This document shows positions 10,158-21,689 of a stretch of DNA of 64,000 nt, in pieces. The translations under genes were made by a program, and so were the position numbers. The notes under the pieces were generated by a model. The model did not search any database and was not told where the DNA came from. It worked only from the letters and a program-made list of their open reading frames with translations. Source of the stretch: Candida dubliniensis CD36 (lineage: Eukaryota > Ascomycota > Pichiomycetes > Serinales > Debaryomycetaceae); the NCBI RefSeq assembly GCF_000026945.1, contig NC_012864.1:186001-250000 (forward strand), read 5' to 3'. Position 1 is the first letter of the stretch, and the number at the start of each line of letters is the position of its first letter.

Positions 10158-12065
10158 ATGAAATCAAATACTGAGTCCCTTGCATGGGAGAATTTACGTT
10201 ATGATCTACATCCATGGATTAAAGAAGCCATAGCATCAATGGGGTATCCGACAATGACTCCAGTTCAAGCATCAACTATCCCATTATTGAGTGGTAATAA
10301 AGATGTTGTAGTTGAAGCAGTGACGGGATCAGGGAAAACATTATCATTTGTTATCCCAGTATTGCAAAAAATATCAGATAGATTGTATAAACCCGATAGT
10401 GATGGGGATCTACCAGAACCAGTTAAACGAGGACATATGTTATCTATTGTATTATCACCAACAAGAGAATTAGCTAATCAAATTCAAACAGTTTTCAATC
10501 AAGTATTACAATATTTGCCTGAAGATGACAATTATAATAATAAATCAAGGCGTATTGGTACACAATTATTAGTTGGATCTATAGGTAATGTTCGAGATGA
10601 TTTAAATCAATTTTTACAGAATCAACCACATATATTAATTGGAACTCCGGGGAGAATATTAGAATTTTTAGGTAGTTCACAATCGATTAAAACATCATCA
10701 TTAGAAATAGTTATTCTTGATGAAGCTGATAAATTATTAGATTTCCTGTTTGAAAAAGATGTGATTAATATTTTGAAAAAATTACCTAAACAACGTCGAA
10801 CAGGATTATTTTCAGCAACAATATCTTCTGCTGGTAATACTATATTTCGAACTGGAATGAATAATCCCGTTAAAGTTCAAGTGAAGTCGAAGAATTATTT
10901 AGGTGAACAAAGTAATTCCCCCAAGAGTTTACAATTATCATATATGTTGATTAATCCTGAATTGAAAATAACTAATTTGTTAACGATATTATCGAAATAT
11001 CAATATAAAAAAGCCATTGTTTATTTCCCCACTTGTACATCAGTCAAGCATTTTTATCAAATTTTTAACAAAATTTATCAAAACCATCCACCTGCTACTG
11101 ATGGTGAAGAACCGCTTAAGTTTTTTTCATTACATGGTCAACTAAATACCAAATCAAGGTTGAAAACATTAGATAATTTCACTCAAGGTGATATTAATCT
11201 TTATAAACATATTCTTATGACTACTGATGTTGCTGCCAGAGGAATTGATATTCCTGATGTTGATTTAGTGATACAAATAGATCCACCTACTGATCCTAAT
11301 GTTTTTTTACATCGTTGTGGAAGAACTGGAAGAGCAAATAAAGTTGGTCGTGCTATAGTAATGTTGAATGATAATTCTCAAGAAGAAGATTATATTGAGT
11401 TTATGGAAGTCAAAGGAATTTTATTATCAAAACAAGATTCAATACCAGCGGTAAAAAATTTCCATAGTGATTTCCAAAAAAAGCTTCGAAAATATATGCT
11501 TGAAGATCGGGCTCGACATGAATTAGCAGTGAAATCATATGTTGGATTCATTCGATATTATTCTAAACATATAGCTAGTTCGATTTTCCGATTAGCTACA
11601 TTAGATTATTTGGCCATTGCTAAAATGTATGGATTATTACGATTACCGAAAATGCCCGAAACGAAATATATTGATAATACCTTGATGCCTACAGATGGTT
11701 GGTTAGGGGATGTTATAGATATGGATAAATATAGTTATGCTGATAAAGTTCAAGAGCAAATTCGATTAGAAAATCTAGAAAAAGATAAATTACAAAAAAT
11801 TCAAAATGCTAAAAGAAGAAAAGAATTGAAAATTAAAAATGAAGCTTGGTCAAGTAAATTAGAACGTAAAGAAAATAAATTGGATCGTAAAGAAAAATTG
11901 AAAAGGAAACGTGAAGCTATTGAAAAACAAATCATGGAAGAAGCTTTAAGTGGTGATGATGAAGGAGAAGAAGAAGTGGTTGAAGATTGGAAAGATATGG
12001 TCAGAAAGAATAAAAAAAAGCAAAAGAATGATAGTTCTATACAAGGTTCATTTGATGATTTATAA
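10158..12065 (+). CDS. SPB4: DEAD-box ATP-dependent rRNA helicase Spb4
   Basis: A 635-residue helicase for 60S pre-ribosome maturation in the nucleolus. Motifs in order: MTPVQASTIPLLSGNKDVVVEAVTGSGKT (Walker A, AVTGSGKT at 54-61), SPTRELANQ, GTPGRILE, DEAD at 188-191, SATISS, FFSLHGQL, TTDVAARGID and HRCGRTGRA. The lysine-rich C-terminal tail (RKEKLKRKRE, KKKQKN) is typical of the family. The first ATG is 10158; the 17 codons before it start at TTG and are not coding. CTG at 10746-10748 (residue 197, after LLDF) aligns with Ser in yeast LLDMSF, so it should be Ser. It converges with ULA1; the stop codons are about 60 bp apart. Confidence 0.95.
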   Translation: MKSNTESLAWENLRYDLHPWIKEAIASMGYPTMTPVQASTIPLLSGNKDVVVEAVTGSGKTLSFVIPVLQKISDRLYKPDSDGDLPEPVKRGHMLSIVLSPTRELANQIQTVFNQVLQYLPEDDNYNNKSRRIGTQLLVGSIGNVRDDLNQFLQNQPHILIGTPGRILEFLGSSQSIKTSSLEIVILDEADKLLDFLFEKDVINILKKLPKQRRTGLFSATISSAGNTIFRTGMNNPVKVQVKSKNYLGEQSNSPKSLQLSYMLINPELKITNLLTILSKYQYKKAIVYFPTCTSVKHFYQIFNKIYQNHPPATDGEEPLKFFSLHGQLNTKSRLKTLDNFTQGDINLYKHILMTTDVAARGIDIPDVDLVIQIDPPTDPNVFLHRCGRTGRANKVGRAIVMLNDNSQEEDYIEFMEVKGILLSKQDSIPAVKNFHSDFQKKLRKYMLEDRARHELAVKSYVGFIRYYSKHIASSIFRLATLDYLAIAKMYGLLRLPKMPETKYIDNTLMPTDGWLGDVIDMDKYSYADKVQEQIRLENLEKDKLQKIQNAKRRKELKIKNEAWSSKLERKENKLDRKEKLKRKREAIEKQIMEEALSGDDEGEEEVVEDWKDMVRKNKKKQKNDSSIQGSFDDL

Positions 12066-12126
12066 AATTTGTAGACTATATTAAATTATTATATTTGTTA
12101 TTACTGTATACATAGATCAATCCTTT

Positions 12127-13737
12127 CTAGATTTTGAATTTTTCACTTTTAGAATGAACACCATCAAATACAAACAAGTTATCTAATGGAATATATTGAG
12201 CCGTAGTAGATTTTAAAACTTCTTGACTAACAATCCCTCCCATTAAACTATTTAAATTATGATAATTAGTAGTATTATGAGTTAATATTTCTTTAAAAAT
12301 TGTTTCACCATCTTTATTTAATTTGATTTTGGGGGAAAATTCATTATGATAAAGATTTGAAAAATCTTCAAAATCATCAATTGTTGGTTTATAACGATAT
12401 TTATCAATAAATAAATTAAAAATTAAAATTCCCAAATAAATCCCCAATTTATGTTTTTCTTCATCATCTAAAATTGTGATATTACTACCACTACCACCAC
12501 CACCACGATGATGATGATGGCTATCCCTAATAGGGTTATAATTATATTGATTAATTAATTTATCATTTATTAAATCTTTAGATCCCACTGTAGCAAATAA
12601 TAATCGAGCATTTTTACAAAATGATGCAATTGATTCCAGAGTAACTTCATTTCTTGATCGTCCTAGTGAATCTAAAATTTGATAAACTTGTTCAGTAAAT
12701 AATTTTTGATCTTTTAAAGCTCGATCTCGATAAATTTTTTGTAAAGTAATATAATTTTCTGTATCTGATGCCATATCAGGTAATGTACCTGGTAATGGTA
12801 ATAATTGATCATTTATAATTAAAAATTTTTTTAAAGCAGCAATGAAAATCCAAAAAATTGATGTTGATTCATCTAAATCTTTCGAATCAGATATTGAAAT
12901 TAATTGATTTATTGATTCGGGAATTTCAGTTTTTTGATGAGGACGAAGATGAGCTGTATCCGCATCAATAAAATTGGTTTCTGATTCAAAATTTCTTGAT
13001 AAAGATTGAACATATAATCGGAATTTCTTTTTATCAGCATAAGTTATAGGTACTTGACCATCATGTTCTAATCTCCAATGATCTAAAGCTTTTATAAAAA
13101 TTATAATATATGGCACATGAGCATGTTCTATATCATTTAATTTATCTAAATCAAATGAATCAGCAAATTCTTGAAGTTCAGGCCAAGGATGATCAATTCG
13201 TAAATCATACAATTTAGAGGGATCATGAGTTTCAATAACCGTGGTCTCATTAGCAATAATATTTAGTGATCCATAAAATCCAATCGTATTAACAATAAAT
13301 AATGGGATTTGTTTGGACCAAAGAAGATTTATTAATGGTTCTAAATTTGGAGTATAATCACTCACTATCACAGCATTAAATTGATCCCAAAATAAATTAG
13401 ATTCTTGAGCTAGAATTGTTGATAACGATTCAACAATAGCATGACCATTAACATCATTATTTAATTCATTTAAATTTTTTTGCACGGCAACGGCTAAATT
13501 TTCATGTAAATCTTGATTTTTCAAAAAAAAATTCGATGATAAATCTTGTTTAGAAACTTTCCTTTCATCAATTATAGTAAATTGACCTATCCCAGGTAAT
13601 ATTAAATTTTTCAAAATTTCTGAACCAGTTGAAGTGGCATTAATTAAACAAATATGAGAATTTTCTAAATTGGATTGTCCAGTAGAGGCCCATAACCTTA
13701 ATTGTCTATCATATTTTGCTGATTTATCAATTGACAT
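12127..13737 (-). CDS. ULA1: Ula1, regulatory subunit of the NEDD8/Rub1 E1
   Basis: A 536-residue APP-BP1-type half-E1. The ThiF-like N-terminus reads KYDRQLRLWASTGQSNLENS, then a Rossmann segment that has lost the ATP-site residues of the Uba3 partner, as expected for the non-catalytic subunit. The C-terminus NYHNLNSLMGGIVSQEVLKSTTAQYIPL and the ending FVFDGVHSKSEKF match the family closure. The length is close to human APP-BP1 (534) and longer than S. cerevisiae Ula1 (462). It pairs with Uba3 to activate Rub1/NEDD8 for cullin modification. A His/Gly-rich insert (HHHHRGGGGSGSN, around residues 403-418) is encoded by trinucleotide repeats and is probably a variable loop. Confidence 0.85.
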   Translation of the reverse strand: MSIDKSAKYDRQLRLWASTGQSNLENSHICLINATSTGSEILKNLILPGIGQFTIIDERKVSKQDLSSNFFLKNQDLHENLAVAVQKNLNELNNDVNGHAIVESLSTILAQESNLFWDQFNAVIVSDYTPNLEPLINLLWSKQIPLFIVNTIGFYGSLNIIANETTVIETHDPSKLYDLRIDHPWPELQEFADSFDLDKLNDIEHAHVPYIIIFIKALDHWRLEHDGQVPITYADKKKFRLYVQSLSRNFESETNFIDADTAHLRPHQKTEIPESINQLISISDSKDLDESTSIFWIFIAALKKFLIINDQLLPLPGTLPDMASDTENYITLQKIYRDRALKDQKLFTEQVYQILDSLGRSRNEVTLESIASFCKNARLLFATVGSKDLINDKLINQYNYNPIRDSHHHHRGGGGSGSNITILDDEEKHKLGIYLGILIFNLFIDKYRYKPTIDDFEDFSNLYHNEFSPKIKLNKDGETIFKEILTHNTTNYHNLNSLMGGIVSQEVLKSTTAQYIPLDNLFVFDGVHSKSEKFKI

Positions 13738-15916
13738 GACTTCAAAGTATTAAATAAATGAAACAAGAAAGAGGGGATTAGGGGTAAAATTAATGATAAA
13801 GAATTGAAATGAAAAGTAATTGTATAGGATGATTGGTTGCCAGTGTCTATTTTCTGTTTGTAAATAATATCTTTTTTTTTTTATAAGGGGTACAAGTGGG
13901 GGTGATGTAAATGATTAGTTGTTATTTATAGTTGTAATTGCCTAAAAATGAAGTGCTATTTTAATATGATTAATAGCTTGTATAAATAAAGATATATATA
14001 TATATATGTTATTAGAAGAAAGAAACAAGAAAAAAAAAATTGTGTAGGAATTGAAAACCACAAGAGAGAAAGAGAGACAACACGTTAAATTTGGTGAAAG
14101 TTTTACTTTACTTACTAAACAACAACAACAATAAGAACTGGTTATACTTCTAACTTCTAACTTCTGATTTGGGTAATATATGACAAGTCAAAATTCAACT
14201 ACACACACATCAGACATAATAAAGAGAAGTTTAAAATTACAATTGCGTTAATATAAAACTGTGGTGGTAATAGGACAAGGTTAGTAATAATAATAATTCC
14301 TTCTTCCTCCTCCCCCTTCCTTCAAATAGAAGAACTTAAAATATGATTAATTATTGTTTTAGTCTATGATGTTCGGTTTGATTGGTGGATGATTCTCTAA
14401 TTAATGTACAGTTCCGTCAATATAACGTTATGCTAAGAATAAACGTTGTTGTTCTTACTACCAATGGTGATCATAAGCATTATTACTAACATCCACATAC
14501 ATACATATGAAGCATGGTCTTGTCTAACTTCTGGTGTATGTATGTTTTCTCTTCTTCTTTGTTATTATTATTATTATTACTAATAATAATTTTTTCGAAC
14601 AATTTTCGTCTAATTTTCAATTCAATTTTCATTCTTATTCTTTTGTATTACTTAATTGTACATCAACTGTTAATTACCCAAGATAAGAAACTATTAGCGA
14701 ATTAGAGGCAATTTGAAATCACTTCTGGAATCAAGTTCTTTTTTATTTCATTTCCAATCTTGCCAATTAGTTTTTGGTTTAATTTGATCTTTCAAAAAAC
14801 TAGTAGTATAATTTTGATAATTAACAAGATAATTTGTCTATATCTACACATTCTTATACAACATCCAAAGAAGCCAAGAGGAAGAGAACAACAAGAATAA
14901 GCAAAATGGATTTCCTCCTCCAGCTTCTAAATTAAGGATCTCAACTGGCCCAAAATAAATCCCAATTCTAGAACCAAAAGGCGTTAACCAATACTGAGGC
15001 AGGCTACCAATAATCAACTTCTCGCCGCATAGCCTGTATCGGTTGATTTGGAATTGATATAAAAAGACATGAGTACATATTCCCCCTAACCAGATCAATA
15101 CATTAGGAGGTTGTTGGTTGTCTTATTATTACCAATTATTGCATTAAAGTCTGAAAGAAACTGGTACTGTATTACATAATAGAAACGTGATATTATATAA
15201 TCAACGTTAAGCACGTGACCAAGGTTTGAGAAATAAACTAATGCGCACTACTAACATTAAGAAAAATTTTTGATTGGATCTTCGCCCATTCAAAATTTAA
15301 ACATTATTATTCACAACAACAACAACGTGTTTAATTTGATTGGTATTCTTCTCAGAAGAAACACAACATCAACCAACGACAACAGAGTAAGAAAAAGAAG
15401 TCAAAAAAAAAAAAAAGAAACGAAAAGAAAAGAAAAGAAATGCACACACTAAATTTCACCAGTAATCACCCAACTTACTTACTCTATTACACTAGTCAAA
15501 AGTATTATTCTTCTTCACTTCTGATCTATGCAATATCAACTTTGTTATTATTGTTATTTATCAAATGATCTCCTAAAAGACTTACCATCTAGCAGGGTAA
15601 TTACCATCCTCTTGTCTTTCCGTTAAGATGACCAACTTATATACAGGAACAGCTAAATTATTTCTTTGTGTGTTATTATATAACTAACAACTATTTGTCT
15701 AAAGGAACAAAGGAAAAAAAAAAAAAAATTTTTTTTCAGTGCTTCTCTGTCCTCATCACTTAATCTATCTACTTCTTCTCTCGCACCCAATTTCAACCAA
15801 CTGTTTAAGTAAAAAAAAAAAAATTTTCTTCCTTGTATAAAAAATTTTTCTTATAATTTCTTTCTTTCTTCTTCTCTTTTTTGCTTTTTGCTTTTTTATC
15901 AACAACATTTTGGAAA
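13738..15916. other. 2.2 kb intergenic region, ULA1 / CEF3
   Basis: Divergent regulatory space. It holds poly-A/T tracts, a TTA repeat near 14561-14582 and a Cbf1-type CACGTGAC at 15212. At 14844-15098 (minus) there is an 84-codon open stretch without an early ATG in noticeably GC-richer DNA. From 15112 to about 15386 the sequence begins TGTTGGTTG and ends near CAACCAACG, which resembles LTR ends. The CEF3 leader from about 15710 is T-rich. No functional gene is supported. Confidence 0.5.
15212..15219 (+). promoter_or_regulatory. Cbf1-type site upstream of CEF3
   Basis: CACGTGAC, an extended E-box. In C. albicans Cbf1 works at ribosomal-protein promoters, so control of an elongation factor is plausible, but the site is about 700 bp from the CEF3 ATG and nearer to no other gene. 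Confidence 0.35.
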
Positions 15917-18900
15917 ATGTCTGCTGCTAGTGAATCCAAATATTCTACTGAAGTGCTTTCCGAATTATTGAGCAAATTACAAATTGCTGATAATAAGGAT
16001 GAAGCTGCTTCCAACATTTCCACTTTCTTAAACTCATCTATTGTTGAACACGATGTTCCAGTTGAATTTTTTGAAGATTTGAAGAAGCAAATTCAATCTA
16101 AAGATGCTAAAGTTGCTGTTGCTGCTTTAGATGCTTACAAACATATTGCTTCAACCAATGGTTTAAGTCCATCTGTTGAACCATATGTTGTTGATTTGGT
16201 TGGTGAAGTTGCCAGTAAAGCTGGTGACAAAAACAAGGATGTCCAAACTGCTGCTTCTGGTGCTTTATTGGCCATTGCTTCTGCCATCACCCCAACTGCT
16301 GTCAAAGCCATTTTACCAAAATTGATTGACAACTTGACCAACACCAACAAATGGACTGAAAAAGTTGCCATCTTGAAAGCCATTTCTCAATTGGTTGACA
16401 CTGCTAAAGCTCAAATTGCCTTGAGAATGCCTGAATTGATCCCAGTGTTGTCTGAATCTATGTGGGATACCAAAAAGGAAGTCAAAGAAGCTGCTACTGC
16501 CACTATGACCAAATCCACTGAAACCATTGACAATAAAGATATTGAAAAATTCATTCCTCAATTGATTTCTTGTATTGCCAAACCAACTGAAGTTCCAGAA
16601 ACCGTCCACTTGTTGGGTGCTACCACTTTTGTTTCTGAAGTTACCATGGCCACTTTGTCCATCATGGCTCCATTGTTGTCTAGAGGTTTAGCTGAAAGAG
16701 ACACTGCCATCAAACGTAAAGCTGCTGTTATTGTTGATAACATGTGTAAATTGGTCGAAGATCCACAAATTGTTGCTCCATTCATGGACAAATTGTTGCC
16801 AGGTTTGAAAAACAATTTTGCTAACATGGCTGATCCAGAAGCTAGAGAAGTTACTCAAAGAGCTTTGAACACTTTAAGAAGAGTTGGTGCCGTTGGTGAA
16901 AACGATTCTATCCCAGAAGTCTCCACTGCTGGTGACATTGATGTTACTTTGAATGAATTCAACAAATTGGTTGCTGACAAAAAGATTGCCAAGAGATTCG
17001 ACGCTGCTTTGAACTATATTGCTGCTATTGCTGGTGACTTGGTTGATGAAAGAGAAATTCAACCAGAAGCTTGGTTACAAAATGTTTTGCCATTTGCCAC
17101 CATCTTTTTGCACGAAAAAGAAGCTAAAGAAATCATTGAAGAATTCAGAAAGAGAGCCATTGACAACATTCCACAACCACCATCTTTTGAAGATGAAGAA
17201 GATGAAGGTGAAGATTTATGTAATTGTGAATTCTCTTTGGCTTATGGTGCCAAGATCTTGTTGAACAAGACCCAATTCAGATTAAAGAGAAACAGAAGAT
17301 ATGGTTTGTGTGGTCCAAATGGTGCTGGTAAATCTACTTTGATGAGAGCTATTGCCAACGGTCAAGTTGAAGGTTTCCCAACTCAAGATGAATGTAAAAC
17401 CGTTTATGTTGAACACGATATTGATGGTACTCATGCTGAAACCACTGTTGTTGAATTCGTCATTGAAGATGGTGAAGTTGGTTTGACCAAAGATGTTGTT
17501 GTTAACAAATTGAGAGAATTCGCTTTCACCGATGAAATGATCAACATGCCAATTCAATCCTTGTCTGGTGGTTGGAAAATGAAATTGGCTTTGGCTAGAG
17601 CTGTGTTGAAGAATGCCGATATCTTGTTGTTGGATGAACCAACTAACCATTTGGATACTGTCAATGTTGCTTGGTTAGTCAACTACTTGAACACTTGTGG
17701 TATTACTTCCATTATTGTTTCCCATGATTCCGGTTTCTTGGACAAAGTTACCCAATACATTATCCATTATGAAGGTTTCAAATTGAGAAAATACAAAGGT
17801 AACTTGTCTGAATTTGTTAAGAAATGTCCATCTGCTCAATCTTATTACGAATTAGGTGCTTCTGATTTGGAATTCAGATTCCCAGAACCAGGTTTCTTGG
17901 AAGGGGTTAAAACTAAACAAAAAGCTATTGTTAAAGTTTCTAACATGTCATTCCAATACCCAGGTACTTCTAAACCACAAATTCAAGACATTAACTTCCA
18001 ATGTTCCTTGTCATCTAGAATTGCTGTCATTGGTCCAAATGGTGCTGGTAAATCCACTTTAATCAATGTTTTAACTGGTGAATTATTACCAACCACTGGT
18101 GAAGTTTACGTCCACGAAAATTGTCGTATTGCTTACATTAAACAACATGCTTTCGCTCATATTGATAACCATTTAGACAAAACTCCATCTGAATATATTC
18201 AATGGAGATTCCAAACTGGTGAAGATAGAGAAACCATGGATAGAGCTTCTAGACAAATCAATGAAGAAGATGAACAAAACATGAACAAGATCTTTAAAGT
18301 TGAAGGTACTCCAAGAAGAATTGCTGGTATTCACGCCAGAAGAAAGTTCAAGAACTCTTATGAATATGAAATTTCCTGGATGTTGGGTGAAAACGTTGGT
18401 ATGAAGAATGAAAGATGGGTACCAATGATGTCTGTTGACAACACTTGGTTACCAAGAGGTGAATTGATGGAAACTCACGCCAAATTGGTTGCTGAAGTTG
18501 ATATGAAAGAAGCTTTGGCTTCTGGTCAATTCAGACCATTAACCAGAAAGGAAATTGAAGAACATTGTGCTATGTTGGGTTTGGATGCTGAATTAGTCTC
18601 CCATTCCAGAATCAGAGGTTTATCTGGTGGTCAAAAAGTCAAATTGGTCTTGGCTGCTTGTACTTGGCAAAGACCTCATTTGATTGTTTTGGATGAACCA
18701 ACCAATTATTTGGATAGAGACTCTTTGGGTGCTTTATCTAAGGCTTTGAAAGCTTTCGAAGGGGGTATTGTTATCATTACTCACTCTGCTGAATTCACCA
18801 AAGATTTGACTGAAGAAGTCTGGGCTGTTTTGGACGGTAGAATGACTCCATCTGGTCACAATTGGGTTCAAGGTCAAGGTTCTGGTCCAAGATTGGAAAA

Positions 18901-19069
18901 GAAAGATGATGATGAAGAAGATAAATTCGATGCTATGGGTAACAAGATTGCCGCTGCTAAAAAGAAGAAGAAGTTGTCTTCTGCTGAATTGAGAAAGAAG
19001 AAGAAGGAAAGAATGAAGAAGAAGAAGGAATTGGGTGATGCTTATGTCTCATCTGATGAAGAATTCTAA
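15917..19069 (+). CDS. CEF3: Translation elongation factor 3
   Basis: A 1050-residue fungal-specific ABC-F ATPase, exactly the known length of C. albicans EF3. It helps release deacylated tRNA from the ribosomal E site in every elongation cycle. Residues about 1-320 are HEAT repeats (for example [14 protein letters not shown] and [18 protein letters not shown]). Two ABC domains follow, with Walker [10 protein letters not shown] beginning at residues 466 and 706, and signatures LSGGWKMK and LSGGQKVK, each followed by LDEPTN. A chromodomain-like insert ([21 protein letters not shown]) lies inside the second. The C-terminus is a lysine block ending YVSSDEEF. Codon use is extremely biased (TTG, CCA, GGT, AGA), marking very high expression. 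The first ATG is 15917. Confidence 0.98.
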   Translation: MSAASESKYSTEVLSELLSKLQIADNKDEAASNISTFLNSSIVEHDVPVEFFEDLKKQIQSKDAKVAVAALDAYKHIASTNGLSPSVEPYVVDLVGEVASKAGDKNKDVQTAASGALLAIASAITPTAVKAILPKLIDNLTNTNKWTEKVAILKAISQLVDTAKAQIALRMPELIPVLSESMWDTKKEVKEAATATMTKSTETIDNKDIEKFIPQLISCIAKPTEVPETVHLLGATTFVSEVTMATLSIMAPLLSRGLAERDTAIKRKAAVIVDNMCKLVEDPQIVAPFMDKLLPGLKNNFANMADPEAREVTQRALNTLRRVGAVGENDSIPEVSTAGDIDVTLNEFNKLVADKKIAKRFDAALNYIAAIAGDLVDEREIQPEAWLQNVLPFATIFLHEKEAKEIIEEFRKRAIDNIPQPPSFEDEEDEGEDLCNCEFSLAYGAKILLNKTQFRLKRNRRYGLCGPNGAGKSTLMRAIANGQVEGFPTQDECKTVYVEHDIDGTHAETTVVEFVIEDGEVGLTKDVVVNKLREFAFTDEMINMPIQSLSGGWKMKLALARAVLKNADILLLDEPTNHLDTVNVAWLVNYLNTCGITSIIVSHDSGFLDKVTQYIIHYEGFKLRKYKGNLSEFVKKCPSAQSYYELGASDLEFRFPEPGFLEGVKTKQKAIVKVSNMSFQYPGTSKPQIQDINFQCSLSSRIAVIGPNGAGKSTLINVLTGELLPTTGEVYVHENCRIAYIKQHAFAHIDNHLDKTPSEYIQWRFQTGEDRETMDRASRQINEEDEQNMNKIFKVEGTPRRIAGIHARRKFKNSYEYEISWMLGENVGMKNERWVPMMSVDNTWLPRGELMETHAKLVAEVDMKEALASGQFRPLTRKEIEEHCAMLGLDAELVSHSRIRGLSGGQKVKLVLAACTWQRPHLIVLDEPTNYLDRDSLGALSKALKAFEGGIVIITHSAEFTKDLTEEVWAVLDGRMTPSGHNWVQGQGSGPRLEKKDDDEEDKFDAMGNKIAAAKKKKKLSSAELRKKKKERMKKKKELGDAYVSSDEEF

Positions 19070-19384
19070 GTTTGATCACTTTAAAAGAGTTTTTCATCCC
19101 CCCCAATTTTAGAGAATAATAAGAAAGAGAGCTAGAAAGAGGTATATTTAGGTTTTCAGGACAAGTTTATATACATTACATTACATTACCTTCAACTCCA
19201 ACAAGCATATATATATATGTGCTTCATTCATTGCCATTCTTACTAGTTTTGAATAGTATTTATATATTGTTGTTTTTTTTTTCTTTTGTCATTAATAAAT
19301 TTTTATCTTTTATATATAAAAAGTTCTCTCTATAAGGTATTTCTTTTTGTTTTGCAACCACAACAACACCAACGTCATCTTGAT
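19070..19384. other. CEF3 3' region and phospholipase promoter
   Basis: About 315 bp containing the CEF3 3' UTR, TA-rich runs near 19206-19218 and a poly-T tract. The phospholipase reading frame is open upstream to a TTG at 19286, but the ATG at 19385 begins the signal peptide. Confidence 0.5.
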
Positions 19385-21689
19385 ATGTTATTCTTACTCC
19401 TAATACTACCATTTGGGTTTAGTTTCAATCCATTCAAGAACAAAAACATGGCTCAAGATAGATTATTATGTAAGAATTGTAGTAGTTATTTCCCTAACCA
19501 ACCACCATGGAATTTATCATATGCCCCATTCACAGTGATTTGTCCTCCAGGTGAATTAATTCGAGATGCCAATAATGCATGTCCCACTAAATAACTCATA
19601 CAGTTTTATCTTTGTTTTTTCGTATTACTAACAAAAACCTCATATCCTTTAAAAGTCATTATGTCAAGAAGAATCAAATTATATTACCCATCGTAATGCT
19701 AAGACTGAAATATCATTAAAATCTTTATTCCATAGAAACAAAATCCCTAATTTCGACATTGAAACATTTTGGTCCATTAAAACCAAACCCATCCAAATAG
19801 CAATATCTATATCTGGAGGCGGATATCGATCAATGCTTACAGGTGCTGGGGTTGTATTGGCATTAGATAATAGATATCCCAATTCGTTATTATGTTTAAA
19901 TGGTTTATTACAAAGTACTAGTTATATTGCTGGAATATCTGGTGGATCTTGGTTAGTAATGAGTAATTTTATTAATGATTTCGAACCAATTCATAAATTA
20001 AAAGATTTGATTTCAGAAAAATGGGATTTAGAAGAACTGTTATTACAAGGAGTGCCTAATTTTGATACCTCGGAATTACAAAAAGACCAGCAACAACAAC
20101 AACAGCAAAACTTGGAATCAAAAAATAAATACAAAAATAAAAAGCAAGGAATGTTTAGTAGTATTTTGGAGTTGTTTATATCAGTTAAAAGTAGCAGCGC
20201 CGGTAACACTAATGGTAACTCTCAACCAGGATTTAGTGGCTGGATAGGCAGTTTGTTTAATTCTCCACAAGAGCAGCCTCTAACCAAGCCAAATCAAACT
20301 CAAACTCAAACTACAGATGGATACAGGTTGATAAAAAAATACTTGCATTTCTATAAAGAATTGTTAATTGAAGTCAGAGACAAAAAGAAAGCTGGGTTCC
20401 ATACTTCATTTACAGATTATTGGGGTCGAGCATTGGTTAGGAGGATTTTCAAATCCACAGCAAGAACTCCAGGTGCAACAATATCTGCTGCCACACACGT
20501 ATTAACTTCATTCAAAGAATACGATCAACCTTTCCCCATAATTGGAACCATTGAAAAAGATCCCAGCAATCCAGAATTTTCAACAAATCTTGAATCCCAT
20601 TGCTTTGAATTGACTCCATTTGAGTTTGGGTCCTGGGATTCATATTTGCATGCTTTTATTCCAATTAAATATTTAGGAACATCTTTAAAACTGAATGTAC
20701 CAACCAAGAAATCAACCACTGGAAATTATTCTTATTGTGTTTCTGGATTTGATAATGTTGGGTTCATTACTGGAACTTCTTCTTCAATTTTCAACCACGT
20801 ATTCTTTTCAGTGTATAAATTACTTGAAAGTTATGAACTGGATGCAGTATCACTAATTGAAACAACCTTGAAATCACTTGGATTGAGTTCAGAATGGAAA
20901 ACTTTGAAAAATCCTAAACTACACGCTGATTATGCCTTGTATTCACCTAATCCATTTTTTCAATATGGCAAGAACAATACCAGTATCTGGGAAAGTCCTG
21001 ATTTATATTTGGTAGATGGTGGAGATGATGGACAAAACATACCTTTCCATCCATTTTTGACTGCAGCCAGGAATGTAGACATTATATTGGCATACGATAT
21101 GAGTAATGAAAAGGATAATTACCCAAATGGAACTGTACTTGCACGGACATCACAGCGGTATAAACAAACAAACAACACCAAAATCGAAATACCATATTTC
21201 CGCCTACCAGATGGTATTACTACCAAATCATTAATTAAATCTATATTCCCGAAAGTTCCAACACCAAAGCAAATAACCACTAGTGGGTTAAACAAACATC
21301 CAATATTCCTTGGTTGTGATATTGTTGAGGATTATGAGGCTTTGGAATTTCACGATATGGTACCAAGAGAAACCCAAATACGGCCACAAAACTACTTACC
21401 TCCTTTGATTGTATACCATGCCAACAACAATTATAGTTATCGATCTAATACTTCTACTTTCCAATTGAGTTACAATAAAACCGAAGTTTATGGAATGATA
21501 AACAATGGGTACAATCTTGCAACGTATATGAATAGCACATTGTTTAGTGTATGCTTGAACTGTGCAATAATCAAACGGGAATTCGATAGATTGTCATTGC
21601 GGATAAACCCAAAATGGCACGATAACAAATTCAGTATCCCTAAGATTTGCAAGATGTGTTACAAAACATTCTGTTGGAGAGATAATTGA
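19385..21689 (+). CDS. Secreted phospholipase B / lysophospholipase (spliced)
   Basis: Two exons, 19385-19576 and 19656-21689, give 741 residues. A signal peptide (MLFLLLILPFGFS) is followed by SYAPFTVICP, then the family lead-in LIRDANN joined to SLCQEESNYITHRNAKT across the intron. The catalytic core has SISGGGYRSML (Arg of the oxyanion region), GISGGSWL with nucleophile Ser159 and LVDGGDDGQNIPF with the catalytic Asp. Many NxS/T sites are present. There is no GPI tail; the protein ends in a Cys-rich stretch (ICKMCYKTFCWRDN). Family enzymes hydrolyse acyl chains from phospholipids and lysophospholipids at the cell surface. Read without splicing, the first exon stops at 19594 after 69 residues. 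The gene could be misannotated as a short ORF plus a truncated lipase. Which PLB paralogue is unclear. Confidence 0.85.
19577..19655 (+). other. Intron of the phospholipase B gene (GC-AG type)
   Basis: 79 nt. The donor GCATGT differs from the yeast consensus GTATGT only at the T of GT. A perfect TACTAAC branch site is at 19627-19633, and the acceptor AAAG ends at 19655. Both flanks are in phase 0, so splicing removes the in-frame TAA at 19592 and restores the conserved PLB N-terminal segment. Other nearby GT donors give the wrong phase or delete the conserved CPP...RDANN segment. Confidence 0.75.

Noticed and set aside
14514..14705. 63-codon frame rich in Leu/Ile
   Set aside because: Encoded by the TTA repeat and flanking AT-rich DNA; no family features.
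15270..15452. 60-codon frame preceded by TACTAAC and AG
   Set aside because: Starts at TTG, product is Asn/Lys low-complexity, and no upstream donor or coding exon was found.
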